Notes under the pieces: generated by a model
Told to the model about the DNA's origin: nothing
The model's database searches: none
What the model saw: only the letters and a program-made list of their open reading frames with translations
Assembly (NCBI GenBank): GCA_015494775.1
Contig: WGAP01000045.1
Span: 1 to 12,855 of the forward strand
Reading direction: 5' to 3'
DNA from: Flavobacteriales bacterium
GTDB taxonomy: Bacteria; Bacteroidota; Bacteroidia; Flavobacteriales; Flavobacteriaceae
DNA: 12,855 bases
Program-made: the position numbers and the translations under genes
Part shown: positions 7,567 through 12,855 of the stretch, piece after piece
Numbering within the stretch: position 1 is the stretch's first letter
Layout of the letters: each line of letters begins with the position of its first letter

Positions 7567-7644
7567 AAAATATGATACTTTCACCTACCAAAAGTCCTAT
7601 ATCCCGGATTTTATGGTACTTTTTTCGCTCCAAAGTATCATAAA
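7567..7644. repeat. 78-bp structured repeat, copy 1 (after fic, before fabG)
   Basis: This is a near-identical direct repeat of 8851-8928 with 75 of 78 bases equal; positions 7585-7644 are identical for 60 bp. It is itself foldable. TATGATACTTT (7571-7581) pairs perfectly with AAAGTATCATA (7632-7642). An inner 12-bp stem (7586-7597 with 7606-7618) has one bulged A (7613) and one G·T pair, closing a loop TATATCCC. On the minus strand the outer stem is followed by TTTTTATTTT, so after fic it could also act as a terminator. Confidence 0.85.
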
Positions 7645-7679
7645 TCAAGCTTTCCTGTTAGCGGATTAAGCCAAAATTT

Positions 7680-8822
7680 TTAGTCCCTGAACATTTGTAA
7701 ATAAGGTTCAAACGAATAAACAAAGGTTTTTCCGTCCAAAGCTTTTTTCTTTAAAATGTCCAACTGTTCGAACCGCTTGACCATATTTGCCGCCGCCTTG
7801 TAAGTAACTCCCGTCATATCCGATACCTCGGATATGCTTAAAACCGGCTTTTCAAACAAATAATCCAACAACAATAAGGCATTGGTGGACCGGAAATGTG
7901 AAGTCAATAATGATTTTAATCGATTTTTCAATTCCAGCGTTTGTCGAAGGCCTTGCATTGTTTTTTCCACCGAAAAAATAACGGCTTCCAAAAAAAATAT
8001 CCACCAAGATGTCATATCGTTATTTTCCCTGACTCGGTTCAAGGCATCATAATAGGCCCTCCGGTTTTTTTCCAAATACACCGACAACGAAAGTACTGGT
8101 TTGTCCAACACCTTTTTTTCCACTAAAAACAAGCTGATCAACAGGCGCCCCATCCGCCCGTTACCATCCAAAAAAGGATGAATGCTTTCGAACTGATAAT
8201 GCAACAGCGCCGCTTTTATCAAATCAGGAACGTCCAAGCTGTCGTTATGCAAAAATTGCTCCCAATCCGACATTAAGGCAGGAATATATGTATGCAACGG
8301 CGGAACATAAACCGCATTTTGCGGACCGGTTCCTCCTATCCAATTCTGACTACGCCGAAACTCACCGGGATTTTTGTGCCTGCCCCTGACATTTTTCATC
8401 AAAATCCGGTGGGTTTCCTTTATCAACCGCGTTCCAAGCGGAAGTGTTTTCATCCTTTGCAAAGCATACTGCAAAGTTTCCACATAATTATGCACCTCAC
8501 GCCAATCGTCTTTTCTTTCCTTTTCGATGTATTTGACGGACAGTAAAGCTTCATCAATATCCGTTTGCGTACCTTCAATTTTGCTGGACAAAACGGCTTC
8601 GTGTGTCAAATGCATTTTCATAAATCTGTCCAAATCCGGAACAAAATCCGAAAACCCGTTCAATTCCCCTGCTTTCCGTGCCGCCACTTCTAGCAAACGA
8701 TTTATTTTAGACTCGCACCATATCCATGGCCTGTCAATTGGATTGGGAACAAAATAACGGTAACCGTGAATTTGCTCATATCTGCCAGCTTCAAAATTTT
8801 CCAAGTGTATAGCGGCTAACAT
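7680..8822 (-). CDS. Fic family protein adenylyltransferase (class II, self-inhibited)
   Basis: This 380-residue protein has a Fic_N-type N-terminal region, a Fic core and a C-terminal winged helix. The active-site loop HPFLDGNGRMGR is at 215-226 with the catalytic H215 and the ATP-binding GNGR intact. An inhibitory motif SSKIEG at 79-84 fits [S/T]xxxE(G/N) and lies N-terminal to the Fic core, the class II arrangement in which the glutamate blocks ATP binding. Fic proteins usually transfer AMP to a Ser, Thr or Tyr of a target protein; the target here is unknown. Residues about 328-360 (SISEVSDMTGVTYKAAANMV...) look like a winged helix and may bind DNA or the repeats beside the gene. There is no separate antitoxin gene. 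The gene stands alone, flanked on both sides by copies of the same 78-bp repeat, with a lower-GC look than fabG and recJ. Confidence 0.93.
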   Translation of the reverse strand: MLAAIHLENFEAGRYEQIHGYRYFVPNPIDRPWIWCESKINRLLEVAARKAGELNGFSDFVPDLDRFMKMHLTHEAVLSSKIEGTQTDIDEALLSVKYIEKERKDDWREVHNYVETLQYALQRMKTLPLGTRLIKETHRILMKNVRGRHKNPGEFRRSQNWIGGTGPQNAVYVPPLHTYIPALMSDWEQFLHNDSLDVPDLIKAALLHYQFESIHPFLDGNGRMGRLLISLFLVEKKVLDKPVLSLSVYLEKNRRAYYDALNRVRENNDMTSWWIFFLEAVIFSVEKTMQGLRQTLELKNRLKSLLTSHFRSTNALLLLDYLFEKPVLSISEVSDMTGVTYKAAANMVKRFEQLDILKKKALDGKTFVYSFEPYLQMFRD

Positions 8823-8839
8823 TTCCTATTTTTTTTTCG

Positions 8840-8847
8840 CAAAAATA
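8840..8847 (-). promoter_or_regulatory. Bacteroidota -7 element before fic
   Basis: On the minus strand TATTTTTG matches TAnnTTTG exactly, 17 nt before the fic ATG, with a purine-rich TAGGA near the start. A GTTG that could serve as the -33 box lies about 18 nt upstream, within copy 2 of the 78-bp repeat, so the repeat overlaps the promoter. Confidence 0.5.
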
Positions 8848-8850
8848 CAA

Positions 8851-8928
8851 AAAATATAGTACTTTCAACTACCAAAAGTCCTATATCCCGGATTTTATGG
8901 TACTTTTTTCGCTCCAAAGTATCATAAA
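8851..8928. repeat. 78-bp structured repeat, copy 2 (before fic)
   Basis: This is the second copy of 7567-7644, same orientation, differing at three positions (8858, 8859, 8868). Two of the changes lie in the outer stem, which here pairs 10 of 11 positions with one mismatch and one wobble. It lies 28 bp upstream of the fic start and 52 bp downstream of the small membrane protein gene, so it can be a fic operator, a 3' hairpin of the preceding gene, or a mobile element end. Confidence 0.85.
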
Positions 8929-8980
8929 AAAATCAATTCCTCTTGCCGCTTTTATCCAACCTGAAAACGTTTCCCTTTGC

Positions 8981-9154
8981 TTACCTGCGGATACACGGAA
9001 AAAGAACATAACTCATTCCCGCAAAAACCAATGTATTTAGTAACAAACTTATTGCTTTCAGTTGTCCGGCAACAAACAAACCGACGGACAATAATTCCAA
9101 AACCAAATAAAATCCCCATAAAGCCCTGCAAAAAGTTTTGTTCATTACATCCAT
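8981..9154 (-). CDS. Small two-helix membrane protein (57 aa), function unknown
   Basis: The minus strand from ATG 9154 encodes 57 residues beginning MDVMNKTFCRALWGFYLVLE and ending FPCIRR. It has two hydrophobic segments (about residues 11-30 and 34-52) joined by a short QLKA turn and a positively charged end, the normal layout of a small inner-membrane protein. Support for the start comes from an in-frame stop upstream, AAGGA seven bases before ATG, and a perfect TACCTTTG promoter element 14 nt further up. The stop is TAA at 8981-8983, 52 bp before repeat copy 2. I do not recognise the family. It may be cotranscribed with or regulate the fic locus, but fic has its own promoter element. Confidence 0.5.
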   Translation of the reverse strand: MDVMNKTFCRALWGFYLVLELLSVGLFVAGQLKAISLLLNTLVFAGMSYVLFPCIRR

Positions 9155-9168
9155 TTTAATCCTTATTT

Positions 9169-9176
9169 CAAAGGTA
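9169..9176 (-). promoter_or_regulatory. Bacteroidota -7 element before the 57-aa gene
   Basis: On the minus strand TACCTTTG matches TAnnTTTG exactly. A GTTG lies about 20 nt upstream as a possible -33 box (consensus TTTG), next to a small palindrome CCGGT-CA-ACCGG. Confidence 0.45.
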
Positions 9177-9250
9177 ATGATTTACTGCTTTCCGGTCAAC
9201 CGGCCATTCGAAAATCCACCATTTCCATTGGCAATCGCATCTACTACATC

Positions 9251-9550
9251 TTTATTTTTTCTTTTATAAATTAAAAAAAAAGACGTTGATAACGTAGGTT
9301 GTCAATTCGGTCGGAAAGGTATCAATCAATTGATTTTCAATTCTGTATTTTTACGGGATTTTGTAAAAAACGCTGTTGAAAATTATCGGTTATTTTACTT
9401 GCATTTGTAGCGATAATTTTTTAATGAAAATTTACGTGCAAAAAAGCAAGTCCGGGTTGTATTTTTTTTCAACAAAATTATTCACATTGCCCCGGGCTTT
9501 TTCCTTGTGCAAAACCGTAGGTTTTCAACAGTATTCAACAATTTTCAACA
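9251..9550. other. Cluster of DnaA-box-like sites with AT-rich tract (origin-like)
   Basis: Six 9-mers resemble the DnaA box TTATNCACA. TTATTCACA at 9478-9486 is a perfect match. TTTTCAACA at 9466-9474, 9522-9530 and 9542-9550, TATTCAACA at 9532-9540, and TGTTGAAAA (reverse orientation) at 9374-9382 are relaxed matches. The last three plus-strand sites begin at 9522, 9532 and 9542, an exact 10-bp phase. An almost pure A/T tract at 9251-9281 could be an unwinding element, followed by GTTGATAAC at 9285. AAAATTATCG (9379-9388) and CGATAATTTT (9411-9420) form a perfect 10-bp inverted repeat. No gene is visible here. It could be a replication origin or a DnaA-regulated site, or chance in AT-rich DNA. 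Confidence 0.35.
9448..9503 (+). terminator. Stem-loop followed by T-run
   Basis: AAGTCCGGG (9448-9456) pairs with CCCGGGCTT (9491-9499), nine pairs including one G·T, followed on the plus strand by TTTTTCC. The 34-nt loop is long for an intrinsic terminator and contains two DnaA-box-like 9-mers. It could be the end of a small plus-strand RNA or part of the origin-like structure. Confidence 0.25.
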
Positions 9551-9587
9551 GCCGGTGAATTTTTCGAATAAGCGGGAATATTTTTTT

Positions 9588-9950
9588 AACGTTCCGGCAG
9601 CCCGTTCCGGTCTGCCTACACGGCTCCACAAGCCGGCGCGCCTTGCAAGCGGCGGCGCTTGTCTTGTTCCGCAGCTCCGGGAACCTGCGCTTCCAAGGGC
9701 CAACGCGACTGCCGCGCCTTGTTTCCCTTCGCACCTTCGGGAGCCGGCGCGCTCCGCCGATATATAAAGTAAACGTAAACAATTGAAAATCAACTCAAAA
9801 CTCAAAACTAAAAACTCATAATTAACCACGCGCTTGTCTCCCTTCGGGCTCCGCAAGCCCTTCGGTCTTGCTCCGCGTGCATCGGAGACGCCTGCGTCGT
9901 CTTCTCGCAGGCCTCGGAACCCTTCGGTTTCCTCGGCGGACACGGGGCGA
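9588..9950. repeat. GC-rich hairpin blocks
   Basis: Two GC-rich blocks (about 9588-9760 and 9826-9950) are packed with short palindromes and CTTCGG/CTCCGC words. Examples are CGGCT-CCACA-AGCCG at 9621-9635, GTTCC...GGAAC at 9666-9684, and GGGCT-CCGCA-AGCCC at 9846-9860. The word GCGCTTGTCT appears in both blocks, and degenerate ~30-nt units GCGC(C)TTGT...TCCG recur. Long open frames here on both strands are low-complexity Arg/Ala/Gly-rich and unlikely to be genes. The blocks differ sharply in composition from the AT-rich DNA just left of them. Confidence 0.6.
9793..9827. repeat. Heptamer tandem repeat
   Basis: ACTCAAA ACTCAAA is followed by two degenerate 7-bp units, ACTAAAA and ACTCATA, and then ATTAACC, keeping a strict 7-bp period. 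It separates the two GC-rich hairpin blocks. Such heptanucleotide arrays resemble the short tandem repeats found between genes in some bacterial genomes. Confidence 0.6.
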
Positions 9951-9958
9951 GAAAAAAA

Positions 9959-10606
9959 TTACTTTTTCGGCGGATATTTACCTTCGGCTTGCCAAATGGC
10001 CTTGGTGATGGGGTCTTTTTCGATGTCCCAATTGCGGGCGGGGGAATATTCGCGTCCGTAGTAGATGATTTGCAAGTGCAATTTACGCCATTTGTCGCGC
10101 GGGAAAATAGCCCGGGCGTCTTGTTCCACCTTGTCGGGCGTTTTGCCGTTGCTCAGGCCCCAGCGGTGCATCAACCGGAAAATGTGGGTGTCCACCGGAA
10201 AAGCGGGCTTGCCGAATCCCTGAGCCAGCACCACATTGGCCGTTTTGCGACCCACGCCCGGCAGTTTGACCAATTCTTCCAAGGTGTCGGGCACTTGGCC
10301 GTGGTATTGGTCGATAAGGATTTGCGAAAGTTCCTTGATGGCCTTGGCCTTTTGGGGCGAAAGCCCTACGGGCTTGATGATTTGCCGGATTTGTTCCACG
10401 CTCAGCTTGGCCATATCGTAGGGATTGTCGGCCAGGGCAAAGAGTTTGGGCGTAACGGAATTAACCACCTTGTCGGTGGAGCGGGCCGAAAGCAGGGTGG
10501 CTATCAGCAGCGTGAACACGTTGGTATGATACAGCGGCACGGGCGGGTCGGGATAAAGCTCGTCCAGCATTTTCATAATCAGTTCCGCCTTTTGTTTTTT
10601 GGTCAT
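9959..10606 (-). CDS. nth: Endonuclease III homologue lacking the iron-sulfur cluster
   Basis: This 215-residue base-excision repair enzyme removes oxidised pyrimidines and cleaves the abasic site in the cytoplasm. The helix-hairpin-helix LPGVGRKTA is at 115-123 with the catalytic lysine K121, and the aspartate is D139 in VDTH, corresponding to K120 and D138 of E. coli. The helix motif LLSARSTD (39-46) replaces the usual LLSAQ.TD. The C-terminal four-cysteine loop (C-X6-C-X2-C-X5-C) is absent. The region reads YYGREYSPARNWDIEKDPIT (182-201) and the whole protein has no cysteine. Folding without the 4Fe-4S cluster is therefore expected. It lies 15 bp after recJ and is likely cotranscribed with it. 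Start 10606 gives normal length. Confidence 0.9.
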   Translation of the reverse strand: MTKKQKAELIMKMLDELYPDPPVPLYHTNVFTLLIATLLSARSTDKVVNSVTPKLFALADNPYDMAKLSVEQIRQIIKPVGLSPQKAKAIKELSQILIDQYHGQVPDTLEELVKLPGVGRKTANVVLAQGFGKPAFPVDTHIFRLMHRWGLSNGKTPDKVEQDARAIFPRDKWRKLHLQIIYYGREYSPARNWDIEKDPITKAIWQAEGKYPPKK

Positions 10607-10621
10607 AGCCGCCGTATTTAC

Positions 10622-12331
10622 TTATTGGAAATCGAATTTTATATCCTTTACGTTCAATTGGAGTGTGGTGCGGCCGTTCCATTGGTTTTCTTCCAAATGG
10701 TAAACCGCGGCGAATTCTCCCTGCTGTTTGATACGTTCCAGCAAATCGCCTTTGCCGAAGGCAATGGCCGCATAAAAATTGCGCGTGGTGCCGTCCATCA
10801 GGGTCAGTTTCAGGTGGTTTTGTTCCTTGCCCACCCTTCGGGCAAAGCCCGAATCGCGCAGGCCGCGGGTCATAAAATTGGGTTTCATATTTCCCGGACC
10901 GAAAGGCGCGAATTTTTTCAACAAACGGTAAAATTTGGGCGAAATATCAATCAAATCCAATTCATCGTCGATCAAAATTTCCGGTTCGGGCAATCCGTCG
11001 GGAAAACGGCGGCGCACTTCGGCCTCGAAGGCCCGGATAAAATCCTGCATTTTTTCGGGCTCCACCGACAATCCCGCCGCAAATTTGTGTCCGCCGAATT
11101 GGTGGATATATTCCTCGATGCTGTTGAGCACGTCATACAAGTCAAACTCGTGGATGGAACGTGCCGAGCCCACCCAGAGATTGTCGGTTTCGGAATAGGT
11201 CATCACGATGGTGGGACGGTAAAAACGTTCAATGAGCCGCGAAGCCACAATACCCACCACGCCTTTGTGCCACTCGCGGTCATAGACCACCGTGGTATAA
11301 CTCTCGGGGTCGATATGTTTTTCGATTTTTTCCAGGGCGTCGTCGGTGATTTTTTGGTCGGTTTCGCGGCGTTCGCGGTTGTTTTCTTCGATAAGGGCGC
11401 CCAATTCCTCGGCCTTGTGGTCGTCGGTTTGGATGAGCAGTTTGACGGCCAATTTGCCGTGTTCCATACGTCCGGCCGAATTGATGCGCGGGGCCAGCAC
11501 AAAGACCAAATCGGACACTTCCCATTGCTTGCGGCGCATGGTGCGCATCAGCACTTTGAGCCCCGGGCGCGGCATCAGGTTCAATTGTTGGAGCCCGAAA
11601 TACATCAGCGTGCGGTTTTCGTCCACAATGGGCACGATGTCGGCGGCAATGCTCACGGCCAGCAAGTCCAGGTAGGGAATGATTTTGTCAATCGTGTGGC
11701 CTTCCTCGGCGTTGAGCGCTTGGATGATTTTGAAGGCAATGCCCGCACCGCTCAGTTCTTTGAACGGGTAAGTGCAATCTTTTTGTTTGGGATTAAGGAT
11801 GGCCACGGCTGGCGGTAGTTCGTCGCCGGGCGTATGGTGGTCGCCGACAATCACGTCCACGCCGCGCTCGCGGGCCCGGCGGACTTGTTCCACGGCCTTG
11901 ATGCCGCAGTCCAGGGCAATCATCAATCCGAAGCCGTTGTCGGCGGCATAGTCCACGCCGCGAAAAGAAATGCCGTAACCTTCCTTGTTGCGGTCGGGAA
12001 TGTAAAATTCAAGATGCGGATAACGTTCGCGCAGAAACGAATACAAAATAGCCACAGCCGTGGTTCCGTCCACATCGTAGTCGCCGTAGATCAGGATTTT
12101 TTCGCCCCGCGACATGGCCTCACGAATGCGACGCACGGCCTTGTCCATATCCTTCATCAGGTAGGGGTCGTAGATATCGTCCAGGGAAGGTTTGAAAAAT
12201 TTACGGGCTTGGTCGTAGGTTTCAATGCCCCGCCGCACCAAGAGCCGCGCGATTTTGTATGGCACATTGAGCACTTCTTCCATGTGCTTTACGCTGGCGG
12301 GATCCGGTTCGGGGGCAAAGGTCCATTTCAT
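10622..12331 (-). CDS. recJ: Single-stranded-DNA-specific exonuclease RecJ
   Basis: This 569-residue 5'-3' single-strand exonuclease acts in recombination, mismatch and base-excision repair. The DHH-type manganese site is complete: DYDVDG at 84-89, DCG at 141-143, and DHHTPGD at 164-170. These are followed by PRINSAGRM (281-289), the DHHA1 domain with HKGVVGIVASRL (355-366), SAR at 389-391 and GGHKFAAG at 413-420, and a C-terminal OB-fold region (about 450-569). The start at 12331 (MKWTFAPEPD) was chosen over the upstream ATG at 12364 because it matches the family N-terminus. nth follows 15 bp downstream. RecJ processing of gaps and Nth base excision act on the same lesions, which makes the pairing sensible. 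Confidence 0.96.
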   Translation of the reverse strand: MKWTFAPEPDPASVKHMEEVLNVPYKIARLLVRRGIETYDQARKFFKPSLDDIYDPYLMKDMDKAVRRIREAMSRGEKILIYGDYDVDGTTAVAILYSFLRERYPHLEFYIPDRNKEGYGISFRGVDYAADNGFGLMIALDCGIKAVEQVRRARERGVDVIVGDHHTPGDELPPAVAILNPKQKDCTYPFKELSGAGIAFKIIQALNAEEGHTIDKIIPYLDLLAVSIAADIVPIVDENRTLMYFGLQQLNLMPRPGLKVLMRTMRRKQWEVSDLVFVLAPRINSAGRMEHGKLAVKLLIQTDDHKAEELGALIEENNRERRETDQKITDDALEKIEKHIDPESYTTVVYDREWHKGVVGIVASRLIERFYRPTIVMTYSETDNLWVGSARSIHEFDLYDVLNSIEEYIHQFGGHKFAAGLSVEPEKMQDFIRAFEAEVRRRFPDGLPEPEILIDDELDLIDISPKFYRLLKKFAPFGPGNMKPNFMTRGLRDSGFARRVGKEQNHLKLTLMDGTTRNFYAAIAFGKGDLLERIKQQGEFAAVYHLEENQWNGRTTLQLNVKDIKFDFQ

Positions 12332-12336
12332 CGTTA

Positions 12337-12344
12337 CAAAAATA
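12337..12344 (-). promoter_or_regulatory. Bacteroidota -7 element before recJ
   Basis: On the minus strand TATTTTTG matches TAnnTTTG, with a TTTG 22 nt upstream as possible -33 box. Only 5 nt separate it from the recJ ATG, so transcription would give an almost leaderless mRNA. That closeness lowers confidence. Confidence 0.3.
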
Positions 12345-12426
12345 CGGAAATATACGGCCGACACAGCAAAAATTATTCCGAAATTTTATTCCGGAAACCG
12401 AAAACACGGCAAAAACCAATAATTTC

Positions 12427-12855
12427 TTAGGGCCGGTGCCAAATCCAAACCTGCATTCCGCGGGCTTTCAATTCGGTTTTAAGCGCTAGGGCTTTCCCGG
12501 GTTCGGAAGCGGCATCGACGGCTACCAGATGAAGGCCTTTGGCATTGGTGCCTGCAAGCCGGGCATGGGGGAAACGTGTTTGCAATCGATGCACCAAGCG
12601 AAGTGCGTTTTGTTGGGAACGAAAAGCGCCGGCAATGAGCCAATAAGCGGGTTGATCGGCTTGGTCGGAAACCGGCCGGGCAAAAGGTTTGGCCGTAGCG
12701 CTTGGGTCGGCGTTTGATTTTGGTTTTTGGGGATAAAGATGCACGGGCGGAAAGCTCTCGTGCAGCGTATAACCGGCTTGTTGGACTTGGGCCGGGCGGG
12801 TCATGGTGCCGTTTCGCCAAAAATGCCAAGCAAAAAATCCTCCCACCAATAAGGC
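12427..12855 (-). CDS. SPOR domain-containing membrane protein (N-terminus cut)
   Basis: The frame is open to the window's right edge, so the true start is outside. The visible N-terminal part (ALLVGGFFAWHFW) is the end of a membrane helix. It is followed by a Pro/Ala/Lys-rich linker of about 50 residues and a C-terminal SPOR domain of about 70 residues starting at YWLIAGAFRSQQNALRLVHR and ending near MQVWIW. SPOR domains bind denuded peptidoglycan glycan strands at division sites, so a single-pass, periplasm-facing cell-division or wall-associated protein is likely. The stop at 12427 is 95 bp before recJ, same strand, so it may be cotranscribed with recJ-nth. Confidence 0.85.
   Translation of the reverse strand, partial: ALLVGGFFAWHFWRNGTMTRPAQVQQAGYTLHESFPPVHLYPQKPKSNADPSATAKPFARPVSDQADQPAYWLIAGAFRSQQNALRLVHRLQTRFPHARLAGTNAKGLHLVAVDAASEPGKALALKTELKARGMQVWIWHRP

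Noticed and set aside
7567..7644. attC site reading of the 78-bp repeat
   Set aside because: It folds well but lacks the AAC/GTT end triplets in both copies, so I kept it as a separate repeat class rather than an integron site.
9376..9558. 60-codon plus-strand open frame
   Set aside because: It overlaps the DnaA-box-like sites and inverted repeats, has irregular composition and lacks a promoter or ribosome-binding site.
9545..9943. 132-codon minus-strand open frame
   Set aside because: It is Arg/Gly/Ala-rich, crosses the GC-rich hairpin blocks and the heptamer repeat, and shows no domain. The frame is open because the DNA is GC-rich, not because it encodes a protein.
9989..11818. 609-codon plus-strand open frame
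   Set aside because: It lies opposite nth and recJ, both with complete catalytic motifs. It is an antisense shadow of the skewed codon use.
1..12855. CRISPR array, tRNA or rRNA genes
   Set aside because: No regularly spaced repeat-spacer pattern, cloverleaf or conserved rRNA stretch was seen in the non-coding parts.

Overview
The window looks like chromosome from a member of the Bacteroidota. The M1 aminopeptidase ends in a Por/type IX secretion sorting domain. Four transcription units have a perfect match to the Bacteroidota -7 promoter element (TAnnTTTG) close upstream of the start codon. The proteins (FabG, RecX, DUF58, SPOR, cluster-less Nth) fit that phylum. I cannot name a genus.

Layout. 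(1) Positions 1-~1245 are an AT-rich segment unlike the rest. It holds the possible start of a divergent gene at the left edge, an inverted repeat, and two small plus-strand genes: a secreted His-containing protein and a four-helix DUF2231-like membrane protein. Right after them comes a ~130-nt imperfect hairpin that resembles an integron attC site. (2) Positions 1403-7485 are a compact minus-strand operon, in transcription order fabG, a membrane VWA protein, a T9SS-secreted M1 peptidase, recX and a DUF58 protein, with gaps of 26 bp or less or short overlaps. (3) Positions 7567-9176 hold a self-inhibited Fic AMPylase gene lying between two near-identical 78-bp structured repeats, then a 57-aa two-helix membrane protein. 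(4) Positions 9177-9958 have no convincing gene. They contain an AT-rich tract, a cluster of six DnaA-box-like 9-mers (three spaced exactly 10 bp apart), long inverted repeats, then GC-rich hairpin blocks around a heptamer tandem repeat. (5) Positions 9959-12331 are a recJ-nth repair operon on the minus strand; this Nth lacks every cysteine of the usual 4Fe-4S cluster. (6) At the right edge is a SPOR-domain membrane protein, cut at its N-terminus.

The core genes serve envelope and lipid metabolism (fabG, M1 peptidase, VWA/DUF58, SPOR) and DNA repair (recX, recJ, nth). The accessory content sits in the AT-rich left segment and around fic. The items most worth checking are the attC-like hairpin behind the left gene pair, the folded direct repeats flanking fic, and the origin-like cluster of DnaA-box-like sites.
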